From positions 4,102,501-4,166,500 of the forward strand of contig NZ_CP033069.1 of the NCBI RefSeq assembly GCF_003669015.1: a stretch of 64,000 nucleotides of DNA. Reading direction: 5' to 3'. Of the stretch, positions 17,472 through 25,798 are shown piece after piece. This stretch comes from Acidovorax sp. 1608163 (GTDB lineage Bacteria > Pseudomonadota > Gammaproteobacteria > Burkholderiales > Burkholderiaceae_C). Position 1 is the first letter of the stretch; the number at the start of each line of letters is the position of its first letter. The notes beneath the pieces are model-generated. The model had not been told where the DNA came from. It did no database searches and worked only from the letters and a program-made list of their open reading frames with translations. Position numbers and translations under genes: made by a program.

Positions 17472-17815
17472 GGGCGCTACTGGTCGCCCTCTTGTCTTGT
17501 GCGGCCTGTGTATCAGCAATGGCGCAACCACCAAAGCTACACTGGGTACAAAGTTTTGCAGTGAAAGAAAGCGCGCGCAACCACTGTGACGCGCCCCGCT
17601 TTAGCGAAGCCGAGTTGAGAGCGTATTTTTTGCGCGAAGCCCAGCGGGTACCTGAAGAAGGTTTCGCGCAACGTGACTGGGCCGGTTGCTATGCAGAAGG
17701 CTTCGCGATAGACGCCCGAGGTAGACGCCAGCTACGCTGGCAGCTCGACGTGTTGGGGACAGGGACCATCACGTGGGCAGATGGCCGAGTCCGTCACTTC
17801 GCGCGCGAGCAGTAA
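17468..17815 (+). CDS. Small periplasmic protein, candidate amidase immunity protein
   Basis: A 115-residue protein with a clear Sec signal peptide (RALLVALLSCAACVSAMA, cut before QPPK, about residue 19). The mature domain is about 96 residues with two cysteines (Cys40 and Cys74) that could form a disulfide. I do not recognise a family. Its ATG overlaps the amidase stop (ATGA), so the two are translationally coupled. A periplasmic product coupled to a signal-less peptidoglycan amidase is the usual arrangement for immunity proteins of type VI amidase effectors; that role is inferred only from context. It is convergent with the rnpB terminator. Confidence 0.7.
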   Translation: MRALLVALLSCAACVSAMAQPPKLHWVQSFAVKESARNHCDAPRFSEAELRAYFLREAQRVPEEGFAQRDWAGCYAEGFAIDARGRRQLRWQLDVLGTGTITWADGRVRHFAREQ

Positions 17816-17924
17816 GGCATGTCCCGCTCACCGCCTGCTGCCTGCCTTAGCGCCTCCCCACGACCAATGTGCGGGCAGCAGTCAACGCGTAAGCAGCGAA
17901 GTGATCGAGCACACAGCCAAGATA

Positions 17925-17960
17925 AAGGGCTGGTGCACCTGTATGCACCAGCCCTTTTCA
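17925..17960 (-). terminator. Rho-independent terminator of rnpB (possibly bidirectional)
   Basis: A perfect GGGCTGGTGCA / TGCACCAGCCC stem with a short loop, flanked by short T/A runs on both sides, lies just past the 3' end of rnpB on the minus strand. Confidence 0.8.
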
Positions 17961-17967
17961 ATAAAGT

Positions 17968-18307
17968 GTGAAGCGCGCCGATAAGCCGGATTCTGTGCAC
18001 CACGGTTGCCCGCAGTGTGACCGCCATTAATCTGGGCCGGGTGTCGCCACCACGGCTCGGTGCTACCTACCCGCCAACTCTGCGGAACCACATCAACGTT
18101 GGCCTACTTGGTATTGCTGCGCGTAGAGATTGCCCGTTTCACCCCCAGTGGTCTACCTTGCGGCACTCCCCCGGGACTCGTCTCTGTTGCTCTAATCCTC
18201 ACCTCACGGTGGGCAGCCGTTAGCTGCTACGCTGTCCTGTGCAGTCCGGACGTTCCTCCAGTGCCTGGTTTCCCAGATTGCACCAGCGGCGGTCTGGCGC
18301 GCTTCAC
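17968..18307 (-). ncRNA. rnpB: RNase P RNA, bacterial class A
   Basis: The catalytic RNA of ribonuclease P, which matures tRNA 5' ends. On the minus strand the 5' end GTGAAGCGCGCC pairs with the 3' CGGCGCGCTTCAC (helix P1). Class A signatures follow in order: GAGGAACGTCCGGAC, CCACCGTGAGGTGAGGATTAG, GGTGAAACGGG and the conserved 3' block AGAATCCGGCTTATCGGC. The length, about 340 nt, is normal. It begins only about eight bases after the rtcR stop on the same strand; a GATAAT -10 hexamer (18315-18320) overlaps that stop codon, so its promoter is embedded in the end of rtcR. A strong hairpin terminator follows. Confidence 0.96.
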
Positions 18308-18314
18308 GGCGTGG

Positions 18315-18346
18315 ATTATCGCCCAGCGGCAGCGATGCGCTCCCAA
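18315..18346 (-). promoter_or_regulatory. Candidate rnpB promoter overlapping the end of rtcR
   Basis: GATAAT on the minus strand (18315-18320) is seven bases before the RNA 5' end. A weak -35-like TTGGGA lies at 18341-18346 with a long spacer. The TAA inside GATAAT is the rtcR stop codon. Confidence 0.5.
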
Positions 18347-19950
18347 TCCAGCCCAAACCGCGCAAGGTACTTGCGCAGCCGGTCCGCATCGTTGACCACC
18401 GTTCGCTGCGCGCGCGAGGCCTGGAACAGCATTCGCCCCGCATCCGACAAGGTGCGCGCCTGGCGGCAGACCTGCAGCACAGCGGCAAGTTGAAGCTGGT
18501 CGAACAGGTCCATGGACTCCACGGCATCCCTGCCCAGCAACTCCGCCAGATCGTCACGGCCCAAAGTACCTGGGGCGGACGCGATGCCGTTGCGCGCATC
18601 GCTGGCAGGTTGCCATAGCCAGCGCAGGCGGGCCATCTCGGCCTCCACCAGGGGCAGGCCAATGCGGCCACTGTCGGCCAAGGTCGCCAGGCGCGTCACA
18701 CTGGCTGACAGGTCGCGGAAATTGCCCGTCCACAGCGCCTCGGGCGATTGGGCGTAGCGCAGGTAGGCGGTGCGGGCCTCGTTCGACAGGCGCACGCTGC
18801 GGCCCAGCTCTTCGCCCGCGCGCACCAGCAGGTGCTCCACGTTGGGCTCTATGTCCTCAGGCCGCTGCGCCAGGCCAGGCAGCACATAGCTCCAGAGGTT
18901 GATGCGCGCAAACAGGTCTTCGCGAAAGCGCCCTGCAGCCACCTCGGTGCGCAGGTCGCGGTTGGTGCCTGCCACCAGCTGAAAGTCGCTTTCTACCTCA
19001 CGGTCACTGCCCATGGGATAAAAGCGCTTTTCTTCCACCGCCTTGAGCAGCATGGCCTGCTCGTCCAGGCCCAGCTCGCCAATCTCGTCCAAGAACAGTA
19101 CGCCCTCGTGCGCCGCGCGCAGCAGGCCGGGCCGGTCTGCCGCAGCCCCCGTGAAGGCGCCCTTTTTGTGGCCAAACAAAGTGGATGCGGCACCATCTCC
19201 GCGCAGGGTGGCGCAGTTCACTTCCACAAATACGCCCTGCACCTGGTGGCGCGCCTTCTTCAGTTCAAACATGCGCCGCGCCAGGTGCGACTTGCCCGCG
19301 CCCGTGGGCCCGGTGAACAGGATGGGCGCACGCGAGCGCACCGCCACGCGCTCCACCTCGTCGATCAGTGCGTTGAAGCGCGCGTTGCGCGTGGCAATGC
19401 CGCTCTTGAGGAAATCGACCGCATCGCGCTGCTCTGCGCCAAAACGCTGGGCGATCACGTCGTAGCGCGACAGGTCGAGGTCGATCAGCGCATAACTGCC
19501 TGGGTTGCCCGCCTGCTGGCGCTTGGGCGGCGAGGTTTGCACCAACACGCCCGGAATGCGGCGCGACTCCACCAGCAAAAACAGGCAGATCTGCGCCACG
19601 TGGGTGCCGGTGGTGATGTGCGTCCAGTACTCCTCGCGTTCGGTGTCAAAGCGGTAGGACTGCACCCAGTCAAACAGCTGGGCATACACCTCGCCAAAGT
19701 CCCACGGGTCGGCCATGGGCAGGGGCACAAGGTTCACCGTGGTCTCGGGCGAAGCGACGGCCATGTCGGCCTGCACCAGCTGGGCCAGGTCTTTGTGCGC
19801 GGGGGTGTAGAGCAGTTCCAGCCGCTCGATCACCACGTCTTCGTGCTGCACCAACGACACCGTGGGGCGCCACTTCTCCCACCGCCCCGCGCCCCGGCCG
19901 GAGTCGAGTTGCGTGCCCAAGAAGCCAATCACCACCTTGTTTTTTCGCAT
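18316..19950 (-). CDS. rtcR: RtcR, sigma54-dependent activator of RNA repair genes
   Basis: A 544-residue enhancer-binding protein. Residues about 1-180 are the CARF-like ligand domain typical of RtcR (VVIGFLGTQLDSG at the N terminus). Residues about 185-430 form the AAA+ domain with Walker A GPTGAGKSH, the sigma54-contact loop GAFTGA, and Walker B VLFLDEIGEL. A C-terminal helix-turn-helix follows. In E. coli and Salmonella RtcR senses RNA ends bearing 2',3'-cyclic phosphate and switches on rtcBA. It is divergent from the repair operon, whose sigma54 promoter is at 20082-20097. Its stop is fused to the rnpB promoter. Function is secure from architecture and context. Confidence 0.95.
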   Translation of the reverse strand: MRKNKVVIGFLGTQLDSGRGAGRWEKWRPTVSLVQHEDVVIERLELLYTPAHKDLAQLVQADMAVASPETTVNLVPLPMADPWDFGEVYAQLFDWVQSYRFDTEREEYWTHITTGTHVAQICLFLLVESRRIPGVLVQTSPPKRQQAGNPGSYALIDLDLSRYDVIAQRFGAEQRDAVDFLKSGIATRNARFNALIDEVERVAVRSRAPILFTGPTGAGKSHLARRMFELKKARHQVQGVFVEVNCATLRGDGAASTLFGHKKGAFTGAAADRPGLLRAAHEGVLFLDEIGELGLDEQAMLLKAVEEKRFYPMGSDREVESDFQLVAGTNRDLRTEVAAGRFREDLFARINLWSYVLPGLAQRPEDIEPNVEHLLVRAGEELGRSVRLSNEARTAYLRYAQSPEALWTGNFRDLSASVTRLATLADSGRIGLPLVEAEMARLRWLWQPASDARNGIASAPGTLGRDDLAELLGRDAVESMDLFDQLQLAAVLQVCRQARTLSDAGRMLFQASRAQRTVVNDADRLRKYLARFGLDWERIAAAGR

Positions 19951-20081
19951 ATCTATTTATCTAATTAACTAGCTTTCATTCTAGTAATTATTCATAAGGC
20001 ATTTGGGCGACCCCAACAGAGAAAAAACTTTATTCAATCAAATCAATAGGTTAAAAGGTTTTTACACCTATACCAGCCACC

Positions 20082-20097
20082 TGGCATGCATCTGGCA
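20082..20097 (+). promoter_or_regulatory. Sigma54 promoter of the RNA-repair operon
   Basis: TGGCATGCATCTGGCA matches TGGCAYRNNNNTTGCW at all but one position (T to G in the -12 box), with exact GG-N10-GC spacing. It points toward the slipin-rtcB-rtcA genes and faces the divergent rtcR. The predicted RNA start is about 20107-20109. Confidence 0.87.
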
Positions 20098-20107
20098 ATA
20101 GATAGAG

Positions 20108-20667
20108 CATCCAGCGCAAACGGTGACCGCTGACAGGCCGGGGTTAGGACTAACGTTCGCCCCGCCGGTGCCGGGCATCCGGAGCCTTCGGGTTCTATTG
20201 ATGTTCTGCATGCCGCACATCGCAAACGCTGGGTAACGACACGGTCGTGGTGACCACTCCGAAAGGACGTGTCTGGTTCGACTCCAGGCGTGCCACCACT
20301 GGTAGCTCATTGGTAGAGCAACCTCGCAAGAGGTCTGTAGCAGGTTCGACTCCTGCCCATTACTCCGGCCGCAAGGCCGGAACTTTGTACCGGTCGAAAG
20401 ACCACCCGCCGAACGCGGGGAGAGGCCCCAGGTTGCGCCGCAACCGCCAGGGTTTCACCCCGTCAGCCGGTGGCGGTTTGTGCCAGCACCCGGCACAGCC
20501 CGCGCCCGCAGCCAGCCGCGCTGCCGCCCTCCCCACTTGGGGCTGGGTTGGCAACCACGGCGCACTGCACGGCCCAGGCTGCGCCCCCTGGGGCCCCGCT
20601 GCTGCTGTAACGGCAACCCGATATGTGACGAGTGACGACAACGAAGAACGATAGAGAGGAAATAAAA
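20108..20667 (+). ncRNA. Structured leader RNA with tRNA-like elements, upstream of the slipin gene
   Basis: No protein frame here looks real; instead the 560 bases between the sigma54 start and the slipin ATG are dense in helices. ATCCAGCG (20109-20116) can pair with CGCTGGGT (20227-20234). A tRNA T-arm, TCTGG-TTCGACT-CCAGG, lies at 20272-20288 and is followed by CGTGCCA plus CCA. A more complete tRNA-like unit follows at 20301-20366. Further perfect hairpins are CCGGCC-GCAA-GGCCGG (20365-20380), GGTC-GAAA-GACC and GGTTGC-GCC-GCAACC. The leader probably carries one or more stable small RNAs. Y-RNA-like function is a possibility, but no Ro60 (rsr) gene is present. Confidence 0.6.
20297..20366 (+). 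ncRNA. tRNA-like element without a decoding anticodon loop
   Basis: A D-arm GCTC-ATTGGTA-GAGC (20305-20319) is followed by a stem ACCTC/GAGGT closed by the tetraloop GCAA (20321-20334) where an anticodon arm should be, then a T-arm GCAGG-TTCGACT-CCTGC. The acceptor stem is only partly formed (TGG/CCA plus one pair), and CCG rather than CCA follows. It cannot decode but keeps the D-loop/T-loop features of the tRNA elbow, as in the tRNA-mimicking module of bacterial Y RNAs (YrlA). Confidence 0.6.
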
Positions 20668-21807
20668 ATGCTGAAGATCCAACGCGCCACAGTGAAGAAA
20701 AACGAACGCGCCCTGCTGCTGCGCAACGGCAGTTTTGACCGCGTGCTGCGCAGCGGCACCCACTGGCTGTTTGCGGGCATGGACCAGTTGCGCGTGGAGA
20801 CCTTCGCCCTCGAACAACCCGCCTTCACCCACGGCCTGGCCGACTACCTGATGGCGCAAGAACCCGCCGTAGTGGCCGCCGAGTTTGTGCAGGTGAGCCT
20901 GTCGGAAACCGAAGTGGGCCTGCGCAGCGAAAACGGCGTGCTGGTCGAGATCTTGCCGCCTGGCACCCGCCGCCTTTATTGGAAAGGTTTGGTGGATGTG
21001 AGCGTGCAAGTGGTGGACCTGCAAGCAGGCGCAGAACTGCCCGCCGCACTGGTGGCGCGATTGACGCAAACCCAGCTGCGCCAGCGCAGCGTGACCGGCT
21101 TGGCCGGTGTGCTGCAGGTGCAGGTGCCCGAGAGCCAGTGCGCACTATTGACGGTGGACGGCAAGGTCGAGCGCCTGTTGACGGCGGGCACCTACGCCTT
21201 CTGGAAGTACGGCCGCACCGTGGCGGTGGAACTGGTGGATTTGCGCCTGCAAGCCGTGGAGGTCTCGGGCCAGGACATCATGACCCGTGACAAGGTGGGC
21301 CTGCGCCTGAACCTGTGCGCCACCTACCGCTACACCGATGTGCTGCGCGCCTTTTCCCAGTTGCAAAAGCCTGCCGACCACCTGTACCGCGAACTGCAAT
21401 TTGCGCTGCGCGCCGCCGTGGGCACCCGCACGCTTGACGAGCTGCTGGAGAACAAGACGGTGATCGACGAAGTGGTGACCGCACACATGGCCGCCAAGCT
21501 GCTGCCCTACGGCATGCAGCTGGAAAGCGTGGGCGTGAAGGACATCGTGCTGCCAGGCGAGATGAAGACCATCCTGACCCAGGTGGTGCAGGCCCAGAAG
21601 CAGGCCGAGGCCAACGTGATCCGCCGCCGCGAGGAAACCGCCGCCACGCGCTCGCTGCTCAACACCGCCAAGGTGATGGAGGACAACCCCGTCGCCCTGC
21701 GCATGAAGGAGCTGGAGACACTGGAACGGGTGGCTGAGCGCATCGACAAAATCTCGGTGTTCGGCGGCCTGGACCAGGTGCTGAACGGCCTGGTGAAGAT
21801 GCGTTGA
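20668..21807 (+). CDS. Slipin (SPFH/band 7) protein of the RNA-repair operon
   Basis: A 379-residue SPFH-family protein. The C-terminal half (about residues 185-340) is the slipin/band 7 domain with VELVDLRLQAVEVSGQDIMT, TRDKVGLRLNL and AAVGTRTLDELLENK, then a coiled coil with AQKQAEANVIRRREE. The N-terminal third holds three similar segments: LLRNGSFDRVLRSGTHWLF, ENGVLVEILPPGTRRLYW and VDGKVERLLTAGTYAFWKYG. No clear membrane segment is visible, unlike classical slipins. Slipin genes recur with rtcB in bacterial RNA-repair operons, possibly as a scaffold. I chose ATG 20668, which has a GAGAGGA ribosome site, over GTG 20632. Confidence 0.87.
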   Translation: MLKIQRATVKKNERALLLRNGSFDRVLRSGTHWLFAGMDQLRVETFALEQPAFTHGLADYLMAQEPAVVAAEFVQVSLSETEVGLRSENGVLVEILPPGTRRLYWKGLVDVSVQVVDLQAGAELPAALVARLTQTQLRQRSVTGLAGVLQVQVPESQCALLTVDGKVERLLTAGTYAFWKYGRTVAVELVDLRLQAVEVSGQDIMTRDKVGLRLNLCATYRYTDVLRAFSQLQKPADHLYRELQFALRAAVGTRTLDELLENKTVIDEVVTAHMAAKLLPYGMQLESVGVKDIVLPGEMKTILTQVVQAQKQAEANVIRRREETAATRSLLNTAKVMEDNPVALRMKELETLERVAERIDKISVFGGLDQVLNGLVKMR

Positions 21808-21827
21808 GCCAGGAGTGAAAAGAATAG

Positions 21828-22060
21828 GGGCGCGCTGGCATAGAAGGGAGCGCCACTGCCAAAAATGTTGTTATTGCCGGCAGCTCGGGTAACACCGAGT
21901 ACAGCGGGAGAGTCGGTGAACGGGCAAGGTTGAGGATGCAGGTGCTGGCTCCGATGACGGGTCTGCCACTGGCGCGCGTTTCCAACCGTTCACTGGGCCA
22001 ACGGACTCAAACACCCTGGTCGCTGTATTGATGCGGGTTCGAATCCCGTCGCGTCCACCA
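21828..22060 (+). ncRNA. tRNA-like RNA with encoded CCA and a long internal insertion
   Basis: GGGCGCG (21828-21834) pairs with CGCGTCC (22050-22056) as a seven-base acceptor stem with one G-U pair, followed by discriminator A and an encoded CCA. A T-arm GCGGG-TTCGAAT-CCCGT (22033-22049) sits directly inside it. A D-arm-like TGGC...GCCA with GG in its loop (21836-21855) follows the 5' acceptor strand. Instead of an anticodon arm there are about 175 bases with their own hairpins, such as CTCGG-GTAACA-CCGAG. It is too short and lacks the tag frame and 5' signature of tmRNA. The CCA ends 14 bases before the next gene's ATG, so processing from the operon transcript is likely. Function unknown. 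Confidence 0.65.
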
Positions 22061-22074
22061 GAAAGAGAACTGTC

Positions 22075-22908
22075 ATGAAAAAGAAGAAAACCGAAACCCA
22101 TGCAGCACTTGTGAGCGATTCAAGCAATGCGCTGGAGGCCGCCACGCAGGCGGCCTACAAGGCCTTTGCGAACTACCAGGCACCGCATGGACTGCTGGAC
22201 GTTTGCACCGCCTGCTGCATGAATGCCGAGCTGGAGCGCGAGATGCGGCACCTGCCGCTGCCCCAACTGACCGAGAAGCACTTCTACCAATACAACGATT
22301 CGGCCAAGAGCCAGGTGCAGCCTGCGGATGAAATCAAATACCTGGCCCCACGGCTGCTGGAACTGCTGGCCGAAGGCGCCCGGTTGCACCACTCCACCGA
22401 GCTGTACTTGGACCGGTTGGGCCGCTGCGAGCCCGGCTCCTTTTCAGCAACAGAACAGGCTGCGCTGCAGGGCTTTGCGCTGGCGTACTTTGTACAGGGG
22501 TTGGAGCAATGGCCCGCAGCCAGCGATTCGCTTTTCCAGGGGGATAACGCCTTCACCATCTTGCTCATGTGGGCCTATGCCCGCGTGCCGCTGGAGCCAT
22601 TGCTACAGCACTGGATCGATAGCGGCAGCGACGCATCGACCCTGAACTTTGTGGACGCGTGCTATTGGGACTATGTGTGGAATGCCAACCAGATGGGCAA
22701 TGCGTTTGCCGCCGACCAGGCCGAATACAAACGCACCATGGAGGAATGGCTGAACAGGCCCGCCACCAAGGCACGTTGGGCGGAAAAGCTCATGCGCCTG
22801 GTGGATGCAGGCCCCACCAGTTCCTGGCTGCCAGCGGGGGCCGTGGACCATCAGCGCTACCCACTCCCGGAGCGGATCAGCGCAGTTTTTGACGCGATGA
22901 CCGCATAA
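22075..22908 (+). CDS. Uncharacterised protein of the RNA-repair operon, 277 residues
   Basis: I do not recognise this family. The protein is soluble, without signal peptide or membrane segments, mostly helical, acidic, and rich in aromatic residues. It starts with a lysine tract (MKKKKTE), followed by a Cys-containing motif VCTACCMNAELE (about residues 43-54), which might bind metal. A region from about 60 to 140 is leucine-rich and helical, and the C-terminal third has several Trp and Tyr residues. It lies between the tRNA-like RNA and rtcB on the same strand with short gaps, so it is part of the operon and probably acts with RtcB or its RNA. Start at ATG 22075. Confidence 0.72.
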   Translation: MKKKKTETHAALVSDSSNALEAATQAAYKAFANYQAPHGLLDVCTACCMNAELEREMRHLPLPQLTEKHFYQYNDSAKSQVQPADEIKYLAPRLLELLAEGARLHHSTELYLDRLGRCEPGSFSATEQAALQGFALAYFVQGLEQWPAASDSLFQGDNAFTILLMWAYARVPLEPLLQHWIDSGSDASTLNFVDACYWDYVWNANQMGNAFAADQAEYKRTMEEWLNRPATKARWAEKLMRLVDAGPTSSWLPAGAVDHQRYPLPERISAVFDAMTA

Positions 22909-22962
22909 CGCCCGTCGCCCTAAAAATAAACAACACAACAAAGAAACAACGAGAAAAGAACC

Positions 22963-24186
<1,224 letters not shown>

Positions 24187-24190
24187 AGAG

Positions 24191-24811
24191 ATGAGTCACT
24201 ACGAACTAAGCAGGTTGGACGACTTAATCGACTCTACCGCCCACGCGGCAGAACAAGCACATTGCCTAGAGACAGGAACTTGTTCGCCCAAATGGCTTGT
24301 CGTGGCAGCGCACTCCGCAGCACAAGCCGCTATGACCTGCTACTTACATCAGGGCAATGGATTAGCCGCTTTGCGCAAGGAAGATAGGGAGGAATGGCAA
24401 AAAGCACATGAGATACAGCAAACTGAATCAACGCCATTTCAAGGCTATCCCGATGTGCGCTTGAACTACTTCATGAAACTTTATGCAGACGTCAAAGCAA
24501 CTGCACTCACGAAGCGGGATGGCTGCGTCACTTCATCCCTATGCGGGGATATGGAAGATCGGCTGCACGAGTTGAACCAGTTGCGCAATAGCCTCATCCA
24601 CTTCCAGACAGGTCGTCTTTTGATCCTCAAGCAGCACGTCGTAAGCGTAGCTCAAGCCGCATCAAAAACAGTCAAAGCACTAAGCGAGAGTCAGTTCTTT
24701 CCGTGGTGGCGAAGCGATGAGGCGGACCATTCTCGATCGCAATTGGAGCGGGACCTAAGGGCGCTTGATCGCTCGCTCTGCAGTCTTAACTCCACACCGC
24801 AAAACGTGTAG
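24191..24811 (+). CDS. HEPN-like protein within the RNA-repair operon
   Basis: A 206-residue, all-helical protein of lower GC (near 50%) than its neighbours. Near residue 130, LNQLRNSLIHF contains R-N-x3-H, the RNase-type motif of HEPN domains; the second half of the motif and the helix before it (MEDRLHEL) fit a four-helix HEPN bundle. Active HEPN proteins cut RNA and leave ends that RtcB or RtcA can process, and many belong to conflict systems. Function is inferred from this motif and from position. The ATG at 24191 follows AAGGGG; GTG 24173 overlaps the rtcB end and is less likely. The gene may be a recent insertion, since rlaP follows only after 126 bases and a family A repeat. Confidence 0.6.
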   Translation: MSHYELSRLDDLIDSTAHAAEQAHCLETGTCSPKWLVVAAHSAAQAAMTCYLHQGNGLAALRKEDREEWQKAHEIQQTESTPFQGYPDVRLNYFMKLYADVKATALTKRDGCVTSSLCGDMEDRLHELNQLRNSLIHFQTGRLLILKQHVVSVAQAASKTVKALSESQFFPWWRSDEADHSRSQLERDLRALDRSLCSLNSTPQNV

Positions 24812-24882
24812 ATCGAGGTAATGCGACTGAGGTAGCCAGTGCTGCACTAGCAACGCAGAGCGCTCCACCTTCAATTCAGATA

Positions 24883-24939
24883 ACTACATTTTTGATAGCT
24901 GCTCACGCTTATCCATCAAGCGCTACAGCCTATTTTTAT
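24883..24939 (+). repeat. Family A repeat between the HEPN-like gene and rlaP
   Basis: TTTTTGATAGCTGCTCACGC, then TTATCCATCAAGCGCTACAG, match the family A order. Its right end reaches the candidate start codon of the rlaP gene. Confidence 0.75.
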
Positions 24940-25798
24940 GCATAAAACAGAACAAAAAGAAATGCTGCGCTCCGCCCACCCGGTGGAGCCCCACATGCGC
25001 ACGCAGGTGCTGGACGCCTTGCGCGACATCGAGGCCCGGCATGATGTGACGGTGCTCTTCGCCTGCGAATCCGGCAGCCGGGGCTGGGGCTTTGCTTCGC
25101 CGGACAGCGACTACGACGTGCGCTTTATCTACGTGAACCGTCTGCCTTGGTACCTGACCGTCACGCCCGGGCGTGACGTGATCGAGCTGCCAATCAGCGG
25201 CGACCTGGATGTGAACGGCTGGGACCTGCGCAAGGCCCTGGGCCTGCTGCGCGAGTCCAACCCCACGCTGCTCGAATGGCTGGGCTCACCCATCGTCTAC
25301 CGCGAAGAAGCAGACACCATGGCGCAGTTCCGCGCCCTGGCGGCGCAAGTGTTCTCCAACGCCAAGGGCTGGCACCACTACGCATCGATGGCCAAGAAGA
25401 ACTTTCGAGAGCACCTGCAGGCCGACGAGGTGCGCTACAAGAAGTACCTGTACGTGTTGCGCCCCCTGCTGGCCGCGCGGTGGATACGCACGCAGCCCGG
25501 CGTGCCACCCATGCGCTTTGCCGAACTGGCCCAGCACACGCTGCACCCCGTGCAGGATGCAGCACTGGTCGCCGAGATCAACGCCCTGCTGGAGGTGAAG
25601 ATGCGCGCAGGCGAAACCGCCACCAGCCCGCGCTGGCCCGGCATCCATGCGTTCATCGAGGCCGAACTGGCGCGCAATGCGGCAGAGCCAGTGCAGCCGC
25701 TGCCCGTGCCTGGGCATGCCGCGCTGGATACGCTGTTGCATGACACCGTGCTGCGGTTCAGCAAGCGCCCCAAGGGTGCGGCGGAGGCATCGCTATGA
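24938..25798 (+). CDS. RlaP, RNA-ligase-associated nucleotidyltransferase
   Basis: A 286-residue DNA-polymerase-beta-like nucleotidyltransferase of the RlaP family (also called YcgL-type, PF10127). Its catalytic motif is GSRGWGFASPDSDYDVRF (about residues 46-63), GSxxxG followed by the D-S-D-Y-D acidic pair that binds metal. The C-terminal half is helical and carries Lys/Arg patches suited to RNA. RlaP genes recur with rtcB and rtcA and are thought to add nucleotides or modify RNA ends during repair; the exact reaction is not established. Its stop overlaps the rtcA start (ATGA). The start may be ATG 24938 or 24962; neither has a good ribosome site. Confidence 0.88.
   Translation: MHKTEQKEMLRSAHPVEPHMRTQVLDALRDIEARHDVTVLFACESGSRGWGFASPDSDYDVRFIYVNRLPWYLTVTPGRDVIELPISGDLDVNGWDLRKALGLLRESNPTLLEWLGSPIVYREEADTMAQFRALAAQVFSNAKGWHHYASMAKKNFREHLQADEVRYKKYLYVLRPLLAARWIRTQPGVPPMRFAELAQHTLHPVQDAALVAEINALLEVKMRAGETATSPRWPGIHAFIEAELARNAAEPVQPLPVPGHAALDTLLHDTVLRFSKRPKGAAEASL

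Noticed and set aside
20082..20298. Pairing of TGGCATG with CGTGCCA as a tRNA acceptor
   Set aside because: The 5' strand is the sigma54 -24 element and lies upstream of the expected transcription start, so it would not be in the RNA.
20297..20366. Ordinary tRNA gene
   Set aside because: The anticodon arm is a 5-bp stem with a GCAA tetraloop, the acceptor stem is mostly unpaired and no CCA follows, so it cannot decode.
21828..22060. tmRNA (ssrA) call
   Set aside because: CCA, T-arm and acceptor fit, but the length is only 233 nt, there is no tag reading frame ending in Ala-Ala, and the 5' sequence is unlike betaproteobacterial tmRNA.
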